Numbered from the stretch's first letter, positions 18,126 to 26,800 are shown. The stretch is DNA of 59,656 nt from Lachnospiraceae bacterium (GCA_022799755.1 JAAWOU010000009.1:1-59656); one strand, 5' to 3'. The notes: generated by a model not told the origin, from the letters alone. Program-made: numbers and translations.

Positions 18126-19055
18126 TTGAGCAAGGCAAAAAGAAAGTCAGGGATAACATTTCGGCCTGACAGGCACAATGTGGTCAGGATAGGCACCAAA
18201 ATAGCTTTATACGTTTTCCTGTGCATTACGGGATTCGTATTTCTCTATCCGCTGCTGAAGATGATCAGCATGAGCTTCATGACCTCGGACGATCTGGTGA
18301 ATCCTTTGGTCAGCTGGGTGCCCTACGGCTTTGAGGTTTCAAATTTCACCCGGGCCATGGAGGTCCTGGGATACGGGAGTACGCTTGTGACCACCATCTA
18401 TGTCAGCGTGCTTCCGGCTCTGCTGCAGACTTTGGTGTGCGCGCTGACAGGCTACGGAATCGCCAGGTATAAGTTCAGGGGGAAGAATATCCTGTTCGGG
18501 CTGATTCTGGCCACCTTTATCATTCCCTCACAGATTACCATGATCCCGCAGTTTCTGATGTACCGGAACCTGGGGATTCTCTACAGCCTGAAAGCCTATC
18601 TGCTGCCGGCGGTGTTCGGCCAGGGCATGAAGAGCGCGATTTTCGTGCTGATCTTCGTTCTCTTTTTCCAGCAGATGCCGGTTTCCCTCACGGAGGCGGC
18701 TGAGATTGACGGCGCAAACCAGATTGTGATTTTTACGAAGATAGCTGTTCCCGTGGCAAAACCGGGCTTCCTGATCAGCTTTCTGCTGTCGGTGGTCTGG
18801 TACTGGAACGAAACCTATCTGGGTTCTCTGTATTTCGGCGCGAATATCAAGACGCTGCCGATGAAGCTTGAAAACTTTGTGGAGACTTTCAATAAGATGA
18901 TCAGCGCCTCAGAGGCCGGGACGGGAGTGACGGCCAATGAAGCCGTCCAGATGGCGGGTACTTTCCTGATCATGCTGCCGCTGTTGCTTCTGTACTTCTG
19001 CGCCCAGAGGCAGTTTATTGAGGGAATCGAGAAAACGGGTATTACAGGAGAATAG
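18126..19055 (+). CDS. Carbohydrate ABC transporter permease, LplC/UgpE type (pair 2)
   Basis: The 309-residue permease starts with TTG 18126, preceded by TAGGAGGTG. The EAA-loop reads LTEAAEIDGANQIVIFTKIA, then VPVAKP. It completes permease pair 2. There are two permease pairs and two SBPs in the operon but no ATP-binding protein, so an MsmK-like ATPase from elsewhere is presumably shared. Confidence 0.92.
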   Translation: MSKAKRKSGITFRPDRHNVVRIGTKIALYVFLCITGFVFLYPLLKMISMSFMTSDDLVNPLVSWVPYGFEVSNFTRAMEVLGYGSTLVTTIYVSVLPALLQTLVCALTGYGIARYKFRGKNILFGLILATFIIPSQITMIPQFLMYRNLGILYSLKAYLLPAVFGQGMKSAIFVLIFVLFFQQMPVSLTEAAEIDGANQIVIFTKIAVPVAKPGFLISFLLSVVWYWNETYLGSLYFGANIKTLPMKLENFVETFNKMISASEAGTGVTANEAVQMAGTFLIMLPLLLLYFCAQRQFIEGIEKTGITGE

Positions 19056-19072
19056 TATATAGAGGAGTGTGT

Positions 19073-21508
19073 ATGGGCAGCATTGAAGTAAGGGACGGAA
19101 AAGTATTCATAAACGGCACGCCGGAGATCATCATCTCCGGCGAAGTGCATTATTACAGACTGAAAAAAGAGGAATGGCAGGATCGGCTGTCAAAGCTAAA
19201 GGAGGCGGGCCTGAACGCGGTGGCTTCCTACATTCCGTGGCTGTGCCACGAGGAAGAGGAGGGAATCTTTGATTTCGGGCAGGAGCGGGAGAATCTGGAT
19301 GTGGAGGAATTTATCCGGCTCTGCCGGGACAACGGCCTGTACTTTATCGGCAGGCCCGGCCCCTTTATCATGGCGGAAATGAAGAATGAGGGGATTCCCT
19401 ACTGGGTGGCCGAGCGGTATCCCGGGCTGGTTCCCACCGGATGGGACCACCGGACGGCTCCCACCAAGACCCTGGATTATCTGGCGCCGGATTTTCTGGC
19501 CTGTGTGGATAAATGGTATGCAAAGATCATGCCTGTCCTGGAGAGGCATCTGATCACAAAGGGCGGAAACGTGATTGCCTGTCAGCTGGACAATGAGATC
19601 GGGATGCTGTCCTGGGTCTCCAACACGCCGGATCTCACCGATGTGACTGTGGCAGGATTTGAGGACTGGCTGCGAAAGAATTGGGGGGAAGAGGAGCTGG
19701 AAAGGCGTTATCCTTTCTGGAACGGACTGCCGGACGTCAGGAGAAAGGCCTATGAGCAGCCCGGGGAGGGCTATGCCTTAGAGCTCCACAGGGATCTGGG
19801 GTTTTATATGCGCCGCAGATACGCGGAATATGCGGCGGTGCTCAAGGATATGGCGGAAAAATACGGAGTCAGGGACATTCCTTTCCTGATCAATATCCAC
19901 GGAACCGGCGGAGGGCGCGGGTATACTTTCCCTGTGGGAATCAGCCAGCTGATGGAGGCCTACGGACAGTCGGACAGCTTCTGGGCAGGCTCCGATATCT
20001 ATCTGTCCGGGCTGCGCCTGGAAAATGTGCAGGATTTATACCTGATTCACTGCTATATGGAGGCGGTGAACAGACAGAACATGCCCCTGGCCAGCTTTGA
20101 ATTCCAGAGCGGGGAGGCGGACTATGATGAAAGCGGCAACGGAAGACTGGATATAGCGGACGCCGACTTTACCGCCAGAATGTGCATCGCCCAGGGAAAC
20201 CGCCTTATCAACCATTATCTCTTTACCGGGGGCAGGAATATGCTGTTAAAAAAGCCCCGGAAAGACGGCAACAACCGGATTGCCATCACCGGGGAGAGGC
20301 ACGGCTTCACTGCTCCCGTGAACCCGGAGGGAAAGCTGAGCTATACCTATGACAGAATCCGCAGGAATGCCAGGGTGCTGCTGGCCGGCAGCAGCTTCCT
20401 GGGGGACATGAGAGAAGAGCGGGACAATGTGCGGGTAGGCTTTATCCCCGATTACTTTATGACGGAATACTGTTATCCCGGCTCCGGGCGGGAAAAGGCT
20501 ATGGTGGAGGAGCTTTCAAGGCGCAGGATCGGCAGCGGATGGAACACCTTTACCAAAATGCTCTTGCAAAACCACTATGCTTTCGGCGGCGTAAACCTGC
20601 AGGAGGACGGAGACTGGACGGAGGAAAAGGGGGTTCTGTTCCTGTTCAGCGCGGACTACATGGACGAAAAAGTCCAAAAGAGGCTGGCGGACTTTGCGGA
20701 GAATGGCGGGAGCCTGCTTCTGTGCGGGCGCATGCCCGTGATGGACATGGAGGGGAGACCCTGCAGGATCCTGGCGGACAGAACCGGCATCCATGTGGCG
20801 ACAGAACTGGACGAGGGAAAGCTTCCCAGCCTTAGCGTGCAGCCGGAGGGCATCTGGGGAGAGTACGCGGAGGTGCGCGTGGGAGAGGCCGAGACTTTCA
20901 CGGCGGAGGGAGCGGAAGTGTTCCTGCGGGCGGCTGTGGACGGCGGTGCCTGCGGCCTGATCAAAAAGACCGGAAAAGGGAAGACAGCCATTCTCTCCGC
21001 CCCCTATATCGGAAACCGGCCGGGCATCCGGCGGCTGATGGAATATCTGGGGGCATCCTGCAGACTTTCCGAGGATGCGGAATACGGCGGTGTCTTCCTG
21101 GACATCAATGGGAACGAGAGAGGGGAAAAGTATCTCCATATTCTGAATCTGGATTTTTTTGCAAAAGAATGTGGAATCTGGTATAATGGAGAAGCATTAT
21201 TTGAAAGCAGAAAAATCCGGCTGGGAGCCCGGGAAGGATTGTTGTTGCCCCTTTGTCTGAAAATAGAAGGCGTGAAGATTCTGTATTCTACCGCAGAGAT
21301 TCTGGAGGCAGGGCCGGGAAAACTGACTTTCCGGCTGTCCCAGAGAGAGGATGTCATCGTCCTGGAGGGGACGAAGCTGGGCATTTCGGGGGATGACTGC
21401 AGAATAGAGGAGAAGGAGGAGAAAACGTATATCTATAGCCTGAGGGACGCAAGGTGCGGGGAGGAGACCCTTGAGATCAGCTGCGGCCCCGGTAAGGATA
21501 TGCGCTGA
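19073..21508 (+). CDS. GH35-family glycoside hydrolase (beta-galactosidase-like fold)
   Basis: The 811-residue protein is cytosolic (no signal peptide). The N-terminal TIM barrel shows the GH35 landmarks SGEVHYYR, GLNAVASYIPW, GRPGPFIMAE, the acid/base Glu175 in QLDNEIG, and the nucleophile candidate Glu343 in ASFEFQSG. Beta-rich domains follow to the C-terminus. ATG 19073 is preferred over GTG 19067 because AGAGGAG lies 5 bases upstream. GH35 is best known for beta-galactosidases, but a member acting on beta-1,2-glucosidic linkages has been described (recalled from the literature). With a GH94 and two GH144-type genes in the operon, such specificity is plausible here; galactosidase activity remains the alternative. 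Confidence 0.85.
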   Translation: MGSIEVRDGKVFINGTPEIIISGEVHYYRLKKEEWQDRLSKLKEAGLNAVASYIPWLCHEEEEGIFDFGQERENLDVEEFIRLCRDNGLYFIGRPGPFIMAEMKNEGIPYWVAERYPGLVPTGWDHRTAPTKTLDYLAPDFLACVDKWYAKIMPVLERHLITKGGNVIACQLDNEIGMLSWVSNTPDLTDVTVAGFEDWLRKNWGEEELERRYPFWNGLPDVRRKAYEQPGEGYALELHRDLGFYMRRRYAEYAAVLKDMAEKYGVRDIPFLINIHGTGGGRGYTFPVGISQLMEAYGQSDSFWAGSDIYLSGLRLENVQDLYLIHCYMEAVNRQNMPLASFEFQSGEADYDESGNGRLDIADADFTARMCIAQGNRLINHYLFTGGRNMLLKKPRKDGNNRIAITGERHGFTAPVNPEGKLSYTYDRIRRNARVLLAGSSFLGDMREERDNVRVGFIPDYFMTEYCYPGSGREKAMVEELSRRRIGSGWNTFTKMLLQNHYAFGGVNLQEDGDWTEEKGVLFLFSADYMDEKVQKRLADFAENGGSLLLCGRMPVMDMEGRPCRILADRTGIHVATELDEGKLPSLSVQPEGIWGEYAEVRVGEAETFTAEGAEVFLRAAVDGGACGLIKKTGKGKTAILSAPYIGNRPGIRRLMEYLGASCRLSEDAEYGGVFLDINGNERGEKYLHILNLDFFAKECGIWYNGEALFESRKIRLGAREGLLLPLCLKIEGVKILYSTAEILEAGPGKLTFRLSQREDVIVLEGTKLGISGDDCRIEEKEEKTYIYSLRDARCGEETLEISCGPGKDMR

Positions 21509-21514
21509 TAAAGG

Positions 21515-22507
21515 ATGGCGGTAACGATCAAGGATGTAGCAGAGGCGGCGGGGGTTTCGATTTCCACAGTATCTTACGCACTGAATCACACAGGCCCTGT
21601 AAGTAAAGAGAAGAAACAGAAGATTATGGAGATTGTGAAAGAACTGGGCTATGTGCCAAACGGGATGGCAAAAAGCCTGAAGAACCGGAAAAACGGTTTT
21701 ATCGGGTATTTTGCCAATTCCCTGTACGGCGTGGTATACGGCGAGGTGATGCGGGGGATTGAGAGCGAGATGGACCGGCACGGACAGGAAATGATCGCGG
21801 CAAAATGCGGGCCCATGCAGGACATTACCCATATCAGCAGGCTCCTTTTGGAAAGGATGGTGGACGGAGCCATCATTTTCGCGGAGAAGATACCAAACGA
21901 TGTGATCAGTCTGCTGGCAAGCGCCCAGTGTCCGGTGGTGGTTCTGGATCGGGAACTGGAAGCGCCGTTTGTTTCTACGGTACTGATTGATAATGAGGAC
22001 AGCGCCTTTCGGGCGGGAGAGTATATCAATAGCCTGAATCTGAAAAGGGTGGCCTGCCTGGTGGGAAAGGGATTTGACGGTGAGCGCAGAATGGCGGGCT
22101 TTCGCCAGGCTGTGGAGACCTTTGGGCTGGACTGCCCGTCCGGATGGTGTATTGAGGGCGACTGGCAGGAGGAGACGGCTTACCATAGAACCGCGGAGTT
22201 CATCAAAGGAGGGAATCGCCCGGAAGTTGTCTTTGCGTTTAACGACGAGATGGCCATCGGATGCATCAGGGCTTTGCAGGAGCTGAAACTTCGGGTGCCG
22301 GAAGATATTTCTGTCATTGGCGTGGATGATATCGAGAAAAGCGCGGTCATGACCCCCCGCCTGACTACTGTGCACCGTCCTCTGTGCGAACTGGGGGAGA
22401 TCGCGGCGCAGACTCTTTTGGGAATGATGAAAGGAGAGGAGAGCAGGCGTATCCTGCTGCCCACCTCCCTGATTCAGAGGGAGAGCTGCATCAAAGCCAG
22501 GGTCTGA
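21515..22507 (+). CDS. LacI-family transcriptional regulator of the glucan locus
   Basis: The 330-residue protein has the N-terminal helix-turn-helix VTIKDVAEAAGVSISTVSYALN, the hinge helix region GYVPNGMAKSL, and a periplasmic-binding-like effector domain ending with DISVIGVDDIEKS and RLTTVHRPLCELG. It begins 6 bases after the GH35 stop, so it is part of the operon it likely controls. The palindrome GAAACGTTTC at 1511-1520, next to the first promoter, is the probable operator. The effector is probably an oligosaccharide produced inside the cell. No strong ribosome binding site separates it from GH35; translational coupling is likely. Confidence 0.92.
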   Translation: MAVTIKDVAEAAGVSISTVSYALNHTGPVSKEKKQKIMEIVKELGYVPNGMAKSLKNRKNGFIGYFANSLYGVVYGEVMRGIESEMDRHGQEMIAAKCGPMQDITHISRLLLERMVDGAIIFAEKIPNDVISLLASAQCPVVVLDRELEAPFVSTVLIDNEDSAFRAGEYINSLNLKRVACLVGKGFDGERRMAGFRQAVETFGLDCPSGWCIEGDWQEETAYHRTAEFIKGGNRPEVVFAFNDEMAIGCIRALQELKLRVPEDISVIGVDDIEKSAVMTPRLTTVHRPLCELGEIAAQTLLGMMKGEESRRILLPTSLIQRESCIKARV

Positions 22508-22632
22508 CAAAGCCCGCCAACACGGAGTAAATATACGGAGAGAAATGATTGAATAAGGGGAAACGGGTTTGGGAACCGGGCTTGTGTGAAAGCATGACAG
22601 GCCCGGGCTGAGGATATTGGGAAAGGAAAGAG

Positions 22633-23880
22633 ATGGACTGTGGCTTGCGGTATGGGCGGGCCGGAGGGATAATGGAACAGTATATGGAAGACAGAAAAGT
22701 AAGCAAGATTCTGGAGGAAGAGGAGAGAAAGTGCTTCGGGTTCTTCTGGAATGAGGTCAGTGAATCCGGGGAGAGTTACGGACTGATCAGGGACAATGAT
22801 GTGAAGCGGGATATGTGCTCCGTGGCCTCAGTGGGATACGGGCTGGCCGGACTGGCTATAGGCGCGCACAGGGGATATGTGAGCAGACAGGAGGCGGAAA
22901 GGCGGGCTGTGGGCACCCTTGTCACCATGAAAGAACGGGCGGAAAGGGTCCACGGCTTTTTTTATCATTTCCTGCATATGGAGGATGCATCCAGATACGG
23001 CGGCTGCGAATTGTCCGTCATCGATACGGCGCTGCTTCTCATGGGCGCCATGGCGGCAGGGGAGTACTTCGGCGGGGAGTGCATGAGGCTCTGGGAGGAG
23101 CTGTATGGGGAGGTGGACTGGGACTGGTACCGGGATCCGAGGCTGAACCAGTATTATATGGGCTACAATGAGAAAGAGGGGCATTTCGGGCACTGGGACC
23201 ACTATGCGGAACAGTTTATCATGTATTTTCTGGGGGTGGCCGCGCCAGAGCATCCGGTGCCTCCCTCCCTGTTTTATGACTGTCCTCTGTTCTGCGATGT
23301 ATATAAGGACAGCGGACTGATCTACCACAGCTACTGCGGCGGCCTGTTTGTCTATCAGTTTTCCCACGCCTTTCTAAACCTGCAGGGGAAGCGGGACCGC
23401 AGGGGAATCGACTGGTACGAGAATTCCAGGCGAGCTGTAAAAGCGGCCAGGCAGTACTGTATCGACAACCCGGGACAGAAGAAAACATACGGCGCAGACG
23501 CCTGGGGCATGACCGCGTGCATGACGCCCCACGGCTATTCCGGGGCTCAGGGGGCGCTTCCCTGCGTGGGCAATGACAAAAACGAAGCGGACGGAACCAT
23601 TCCTCCCTGCGGTGCCATTGGCTCCATGCCCTTTTGTCCGGGGGAGGCGGAGAGCGCGGCGCGGCATTATGCGTCTATGCCGCAGCTTCAGGGAAAGTAT
23701 GGATTCCTGGATGCCTATAACCTGGATGTGGAGCCGGCCTGGTTCTCGGACAGGTATATCGGCATCGATAAGGGCATCAGTCTGCTGATGATTGAGAACT
23801 ACCGCTCAGGCCTGATCTGGAGGCTTACCGATCAGAACAGGTACATGCAGAGAGCTTTCGAACTGCTGGAAATACACTGA
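22633..23880 (+). CDS. Cytosolic glycoamylase-like (PF10091/GH144) protein
   Basis: The 415-residue paralogue of the lipoprotein at 5021-6442 lacks a signal peptide, so it should act in the cytosol. Matching motifs in the same order are VASVGYGLAGLAIG, ELSVIDTALLL, GHWDHYAEQFIMYFLG, FVYQFSHAFLNL, AWGMTACMTPHGY, GAIGSMPFCPGE and YIGIDKGISLLMIENY. It probably shortens imported beta-1,2-gluco-oligosaccharides or linearises cyclic ones before phosphorolysis (inference). ATG 22633 follows AAAGGA; ATG 22672 after GGAGGG is a possible alternative. The 125-base gap before it contains AAACGGGTTT at 22561, an imperfect operator-like palindrome. Confidence 0.82.
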   Translation: MDCGLRYGRAGGIMEQYMEDRKVSKILEEEERKCFGFFWNEVSESGESYGLIRDNDVKRDMCSVASVGYGLAGLAIGAHRGYVSRQEAERRAVGTLVTMKERAERVHGFFYHFLHMEDASRYGGCELSVIDTALLLMGAMAAGEYFGGECMRLWEELYGEVDWDWYRDPRLNQYYMGYNEKEGHFGHWDHYAEQFIMYFLGVAAPEHPVPPSLFYDCPLFCDVYKDSGLIYHSYCGGLFVYQFSHAFLNLQGKRDRRGIDWYENSRRAVKAARQYCIDNPGQKKTYGADAWGMTACMTPHGYSGAQGALPCVGNDKNEADGTIPPCGAIGSMPFCPGEAESAARHYASMPQLQGKYGFLDAYNLDVEPAWFSDRYIGIDKGISLLMIENYRSGLIWRLTDQNRYMQRAFELLEIH

Positions 23881-24058
23881 ACATCTGCTGATAGTTTGCA
23901 GGGGATTCCGGCAGCAGGGAAAGTCTGGCAGAGGGCAATGCGCGTAAAGCGTTATACTGCAGACTGCCGGAATTTACAGTAGGAAAAACAGGCAAAGGCG
24001 CGCGGAGAGGCTTTGGCTTCTGTGTAGCCGCAGGGCGGCTGGAAAAGGAGGAGAGAGA

Positions 24059-25195
24059 ATGCATCTAAACGAAAAGGAACAGGCATGGGCTCTGGAGACC
24101 CTGGACAGGGTGGCCCGCAAGCTGGAAAAGGTGGCGGAGCGGTCAAAGGACAAGATTCCCTACACCACAATGCACGGCGTTCATGACGACAAGTCCGGCG
24201 AAAGGGAAATCGGCTGGTGGACCAACGGCTTCTGGGGCGGCATGATGTGGCAGATGTACGCCCTGACCGGAAAGGAAATCTACAAAGAAATTGCCGAAGA
24301 CAATGAGCGGAAGCTGGACGCGTGTCTGATGGACTATGGGAAGCTTGACCACGATAACGGCTTCAAGTGGCTGCCCACGGCTGTGGCCGATTACCGCATG
24401 ACCAAGAATCCCGCCTCTAAGAACAGAGCCCTGCTTGCCGCCGGAAATCTGGCCGGGCGCTTTAACAACCGGGGGAATTTCATACGGGCCTGGAACGATT
24501 GGGGCGCCGAGGATCACAGGGGCTGGGCCATCATTGACTGCATGATGAATCTGCCTCTCTTGTACTGGGCCAGCGAGGAGACCGGCGATCCCAGGTTCTC
24601 CCAGATCGCCGTGAGCCATGCCAATACCGCAGGCAAAAGCTTTGTCCGGGGAGACGGCTCCGTCAACCATATCGTGGAGTTCGACTTGGAGACCGGTGAA
24701 ATGGTGAGAAGCTACGGCGGACAGGGCTATGGAGAGGGGTCTTCCTGGACCAGGGGCCAGAGCTGGGCGCTGTACGGCTTTACCTTAAGCTATCTGCATA
24801 CCAAGGATCCGGCGTTTTTGGAGACTGCGGAGCGGGTGGCCAATTACTTTATCGCCAATATCCCCGAGAGCGGCTTTATTCCGGTAGACTTCAGACAGCC
24901 CGTGGATGTGGCGCTGGAGGATTCCACGGCGGCGGCCATTGCCTCCTGCGGCCTGATCGAGCTGGCGAAGCTAAGAGAGGGCAGGCAGAGCAGGATTTAT
25001 CTGGAGGCGGCGCTTAAGATGCTGGGGGCGCTGGCTGAGGACAGGGTGCGCTGGAACGAGATGGAGGACAATCTCCTGGAAAAGTGTACGGCAGCCTATC
25101 ATGACAAGGAACATGAATTTTCCATTATTTACGGGGACTATTATTTCCTGGAGGCTTTGATGAAGCTGAATGGGAAAGAGATATTCATCTGGTAG
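24059..25195 (+). CDS. GH88 unsaturated glucuronyl hydrolase
   Basis: The 378-residue cytosolic protein is of typical GH88 length. Family motifs are IGWWTNGFWGGMMW, HDNGFKWLP with Asp99, RGWAIIDCMMNLPLLYWAS with Asp160, and GYGEGSSWTRGQSWALYGF. The two Asp residues correspond to those used in the hydration mechanism. GH88 enzymes release 4,5-unsaturated uronate from disaccharides made by polysaccharide lyases on glycosaminoglycans and similar polymers. AGGAGG precedes ATG 24059 closely. No lyase is encoded in this window, so either it serves a lyase encoded elsewhere or scavenges products of other bacteria. The 178-base gap before it shows no promoter I can defend. Confidence 0.93.
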   Translation: MHLNEKEQAWALETLDRVARKLEKVAERSKDKIPYTTMHGVHDDKSGEREIGWWTNGFWGGMMWQMYALTGKEIYKEIAEDNERKLDACLMDYGKLDHDNGFKWLPTAVADYRMTKNPASKNRALLAAGNLAGRFNNRGNFIRAWNDWGAEDHRGWAIIDCMMNLPLLYWASEETGDPRFSQIAVSHANTAGKSFVRGDGSVNHIVEFDLETGEMVRSYGGQGYGEGSSWTRGQSWALYGFTLSYLHTKDPAFLETAERVANYFIANIPESGFIPVDFRQPVDVALEDSTAAAIASCGLIELAKLREGRQSRIYLEAALKMLGALAEDRVRWNEMEDNLLEKCTAAYHDKEHEFSIIYGDYYFLEALMKLNGKEIFIW

Positions 25196-25197
25196 AA

Positions 25198-25290
25198 GCG
25201 CGGGAAGAAGTTCTAAGGCTACAAAGGACGTAGCCTAAGAACTTCTAGGCTCACGAGCGAACGAGTTCGCTTGGTTCGCCAGTCCCGCGC
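25198..25290. repeat. Nested inverted repeat (three-stem element)
   Basis: The outer arms GCGCGGG (25198-25204) and CCCGCGC (25284-25290) enclose two hairpins. One has 17-base arms at 25206-25222 and 25230-25246 with one mismatch and a 7-base loop. The other has AGCGAA (25256-25261) and TTCGCT (25266-25271). It lies between convergent genes and could fold in RNA or single-stranded DNA. The role is unknown; it may be a dispersed palindromic element. Confidence 0.6.
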
Positions 25291-25323
25291 GGAAGAATGC
25301 CCCGGAGTGCGGGGCATTCTTCC
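25291..25323. terminator. Candidate bidirectional terminator between convergent genes
   Basis: GGAAGAATGCCCCG (25291-25304) pairs perfectly with CGGGGCATTCTTCC (25310-25323) around GAGTG. It lies between the GH88 gene (+) and the LacI gene (-). A short T-run (ATTTTTC) occurs 12 bases later on the plus strand. The remaining bases to 25405 show nothing more. Confidence 0.6.
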
Positions 25324-25405
25324 GGTCTTGCACCGATTTTTCTTTGTGCTGATTTGTGTCTCTGTTCCCGCCCTTTTGGTTTGGGTCAGACTTTTGCAGG
25401 GTGTT

Positions 25406-26506
25406 TCAGTGGATTTTGGGGGCAGGGGGCTTGGGGCTGGCCTGAGAGGTCGGGAGGGCTGGATTTCCTTGGCTTGGGGCCTGGGCTTTCTGGGGGTGGG
25501 CAGCTATCCAGGCTTGGGCCGGGGCCGGGCCTGTGGAGTCTCTGACGATCAGGGTGGCCCGCAGCTGGATGGAGCCTATGGCCACGCGGTTCAGCAGGCA
25601 GGACAGGGCGTAGAAGCCGCATTTGCCCAGGGCCAGTCGGTCCTGGCGGATGGTGGTCAGGGGCGGCTGGGTGTGGGCGGTCATGGGCAGGTCGTCGAAA
25701 CCTATGATGCTCACGTCCTGAGGGATACGGATTTCCCGGTCCTCGCATTCCGTCATGGCCGAGATGGCGCGGATGTCGTGGGAGAACAGGATGGCAGTGA
25801 CGCCCTGTTCCATGAGCTTCGGGATATATTTGCGGGTGGAATCGTTCACATAATAGCCCAGGCCGATATAATTTTCGTTGATTTCCAGACCGTATTTCTC
25901 CATGGCGCTCAGATAGGCATTGTATCTGGCTTTCAGGATGTAAGATTCCAGAGGGCCGGAGAGGAGGCCTATTTTTGTGTGCCCCAGGGAGGTCAGGTGC
26001 TTGACCGCCAGTTCAAAGCCCTCCTGGCTGTCGCAGCCCACGGAGGCTATGTGGGGGTTCCCCTTGATGTAATTGTCGTAGAGGACAGCGGGAATTTTGG
26101 ATGTACGAAACTCTTTCATCCAGGGATCCAGGAGGGTCAGCCCCAGGATAAAAGAGCCCTGATAGCCGTGTTCTATCATGAACACGCCATAGGGGGTGCC
26201 CCGCTGGAATTCTATGTCTATGGGGATGATGTCTACCGTCCAGCCCTCCGGTTCCGCCATTTGCCGGAAGCCCAGGATAATGTCATGTCCGAACTGATTC
26301 GGAGTCTGAAAGTCCATATTCTCTACTAAAATGCACAGGGCTTTTCTCTCCTTTTGGAGACGCTTGTTGGTATAGCCCAGTTCCACCGCGGTCTCCAAAA
26401 TCTTTTTGCGCATTTCTTCGCTGACATCTTTTGCATTGTTCAGCCCTTTTGAGACTGTGCTCTTGGAAATTCCCAGCTTTGCGGCAATGTCGTTTATCGT
26501 AGCCAT
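25406..26506 (-). CDS. LacI-family regulator of the maltodextrin locus, with Pro/Ala/Gln-rich tail
   Basis: The 366-residue regulator begins MATINDIAAKLGISKSTVSK (helix-turn-helix) and has a LacI effector domain with NPHIASVGCDSQEGFELA and DVSIIGFDDLPMTAHTQPPL. GGGAGG lies 8 bases before the start. It is divergent from the MalE gene and faces a 463-base control region, so it probably senses maltodextrin and represses the operon. LacI proteins normally end shortly after the RDST-like stretch. Here about 40 further residues rich in Pro, Ala, Gln and Ser follow to the stop, perhaps from loss of an earlier stop codon. Confidence 0.9.
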   Translation of the reverse strand: MATINDIAAKLGISKSTVSKGLNNAKDVSEEMRKKILETAVELGYTNKRLQKERKALCILVENMDFQTPNQFGHDIILGFRQMAEPEGWTVDIIPIDIEFQRGTPYGVFMIEHGYQGSFILGLTLLDPWMKEFRTSKIPAVLYDNYIKGNPHIASVGCDSQEGFELAVKHLTSLGHTKIGLLSGPLESYILKARYNAYLSAMEKYGLEINENYIGLGYYVNDSTRKYIPKLMEQGVTAILFSHDIRAISAMTECEDREIRIPQDVSIIGFDDLPMTAHTQPPLTTIRQDRLALGKCGFYALSCLLNRVAIGSIQLRATLIVRDSTGPAPAQAWIAAHPQKAQAPSQGNPALPTSQASPKPPAPKIH

Positions 26507-26744
26507 CAGGAAATCCTCCCGTAAAAATTTTTGTGAAAAATGACAATGATTTTATGTCCAGATACCTAGATTATAGCAAGACAGCGTTTGAAAAACAAGA
26601 GTGTCTGCGAAACTTTAAGGAAAGACAAAGTATGATATTTCGTTTGTGAAATATTTTTATTAAGTTCATAATACGGATAAAATCAGAAAATATAATGTTT
26701 CTTGGTTCGCTTTTTCGCTAATATACTGATGATAAAAAGAATTG

Positions 26745-26800
26745 GAAACGAAACTAATAAAAAATAGTTTCGGGAATTTGTTTCGGGAATAATTTCGAAA
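26745..26800. promoter_or_regulatory. Cluster of LacI-type half-operators in the AT-rich control region
   Basis: GAAACGAAAC (26745-26754) faces two direct copies of GTTTCGGGAAT (26767-26777 and 26780-26790, 13 bases apart) and a third, degenerate AATTTCGAAA (26791-26800). They lie about 70 bases upstream of the malE-like promoter in the AT-rich gap 26507-26969. That gap should hold the divergent promoter of the regulator as well. Confidence 0.5.

Noticed and set aside
25271..26329. Open plus-strand frame of 352 codons opposite the LacI gene
   Set aside because: The minus strand encodes an unmistakable LacI protein with a good start; the plus frame has Gly-rich, motif-free sequence.
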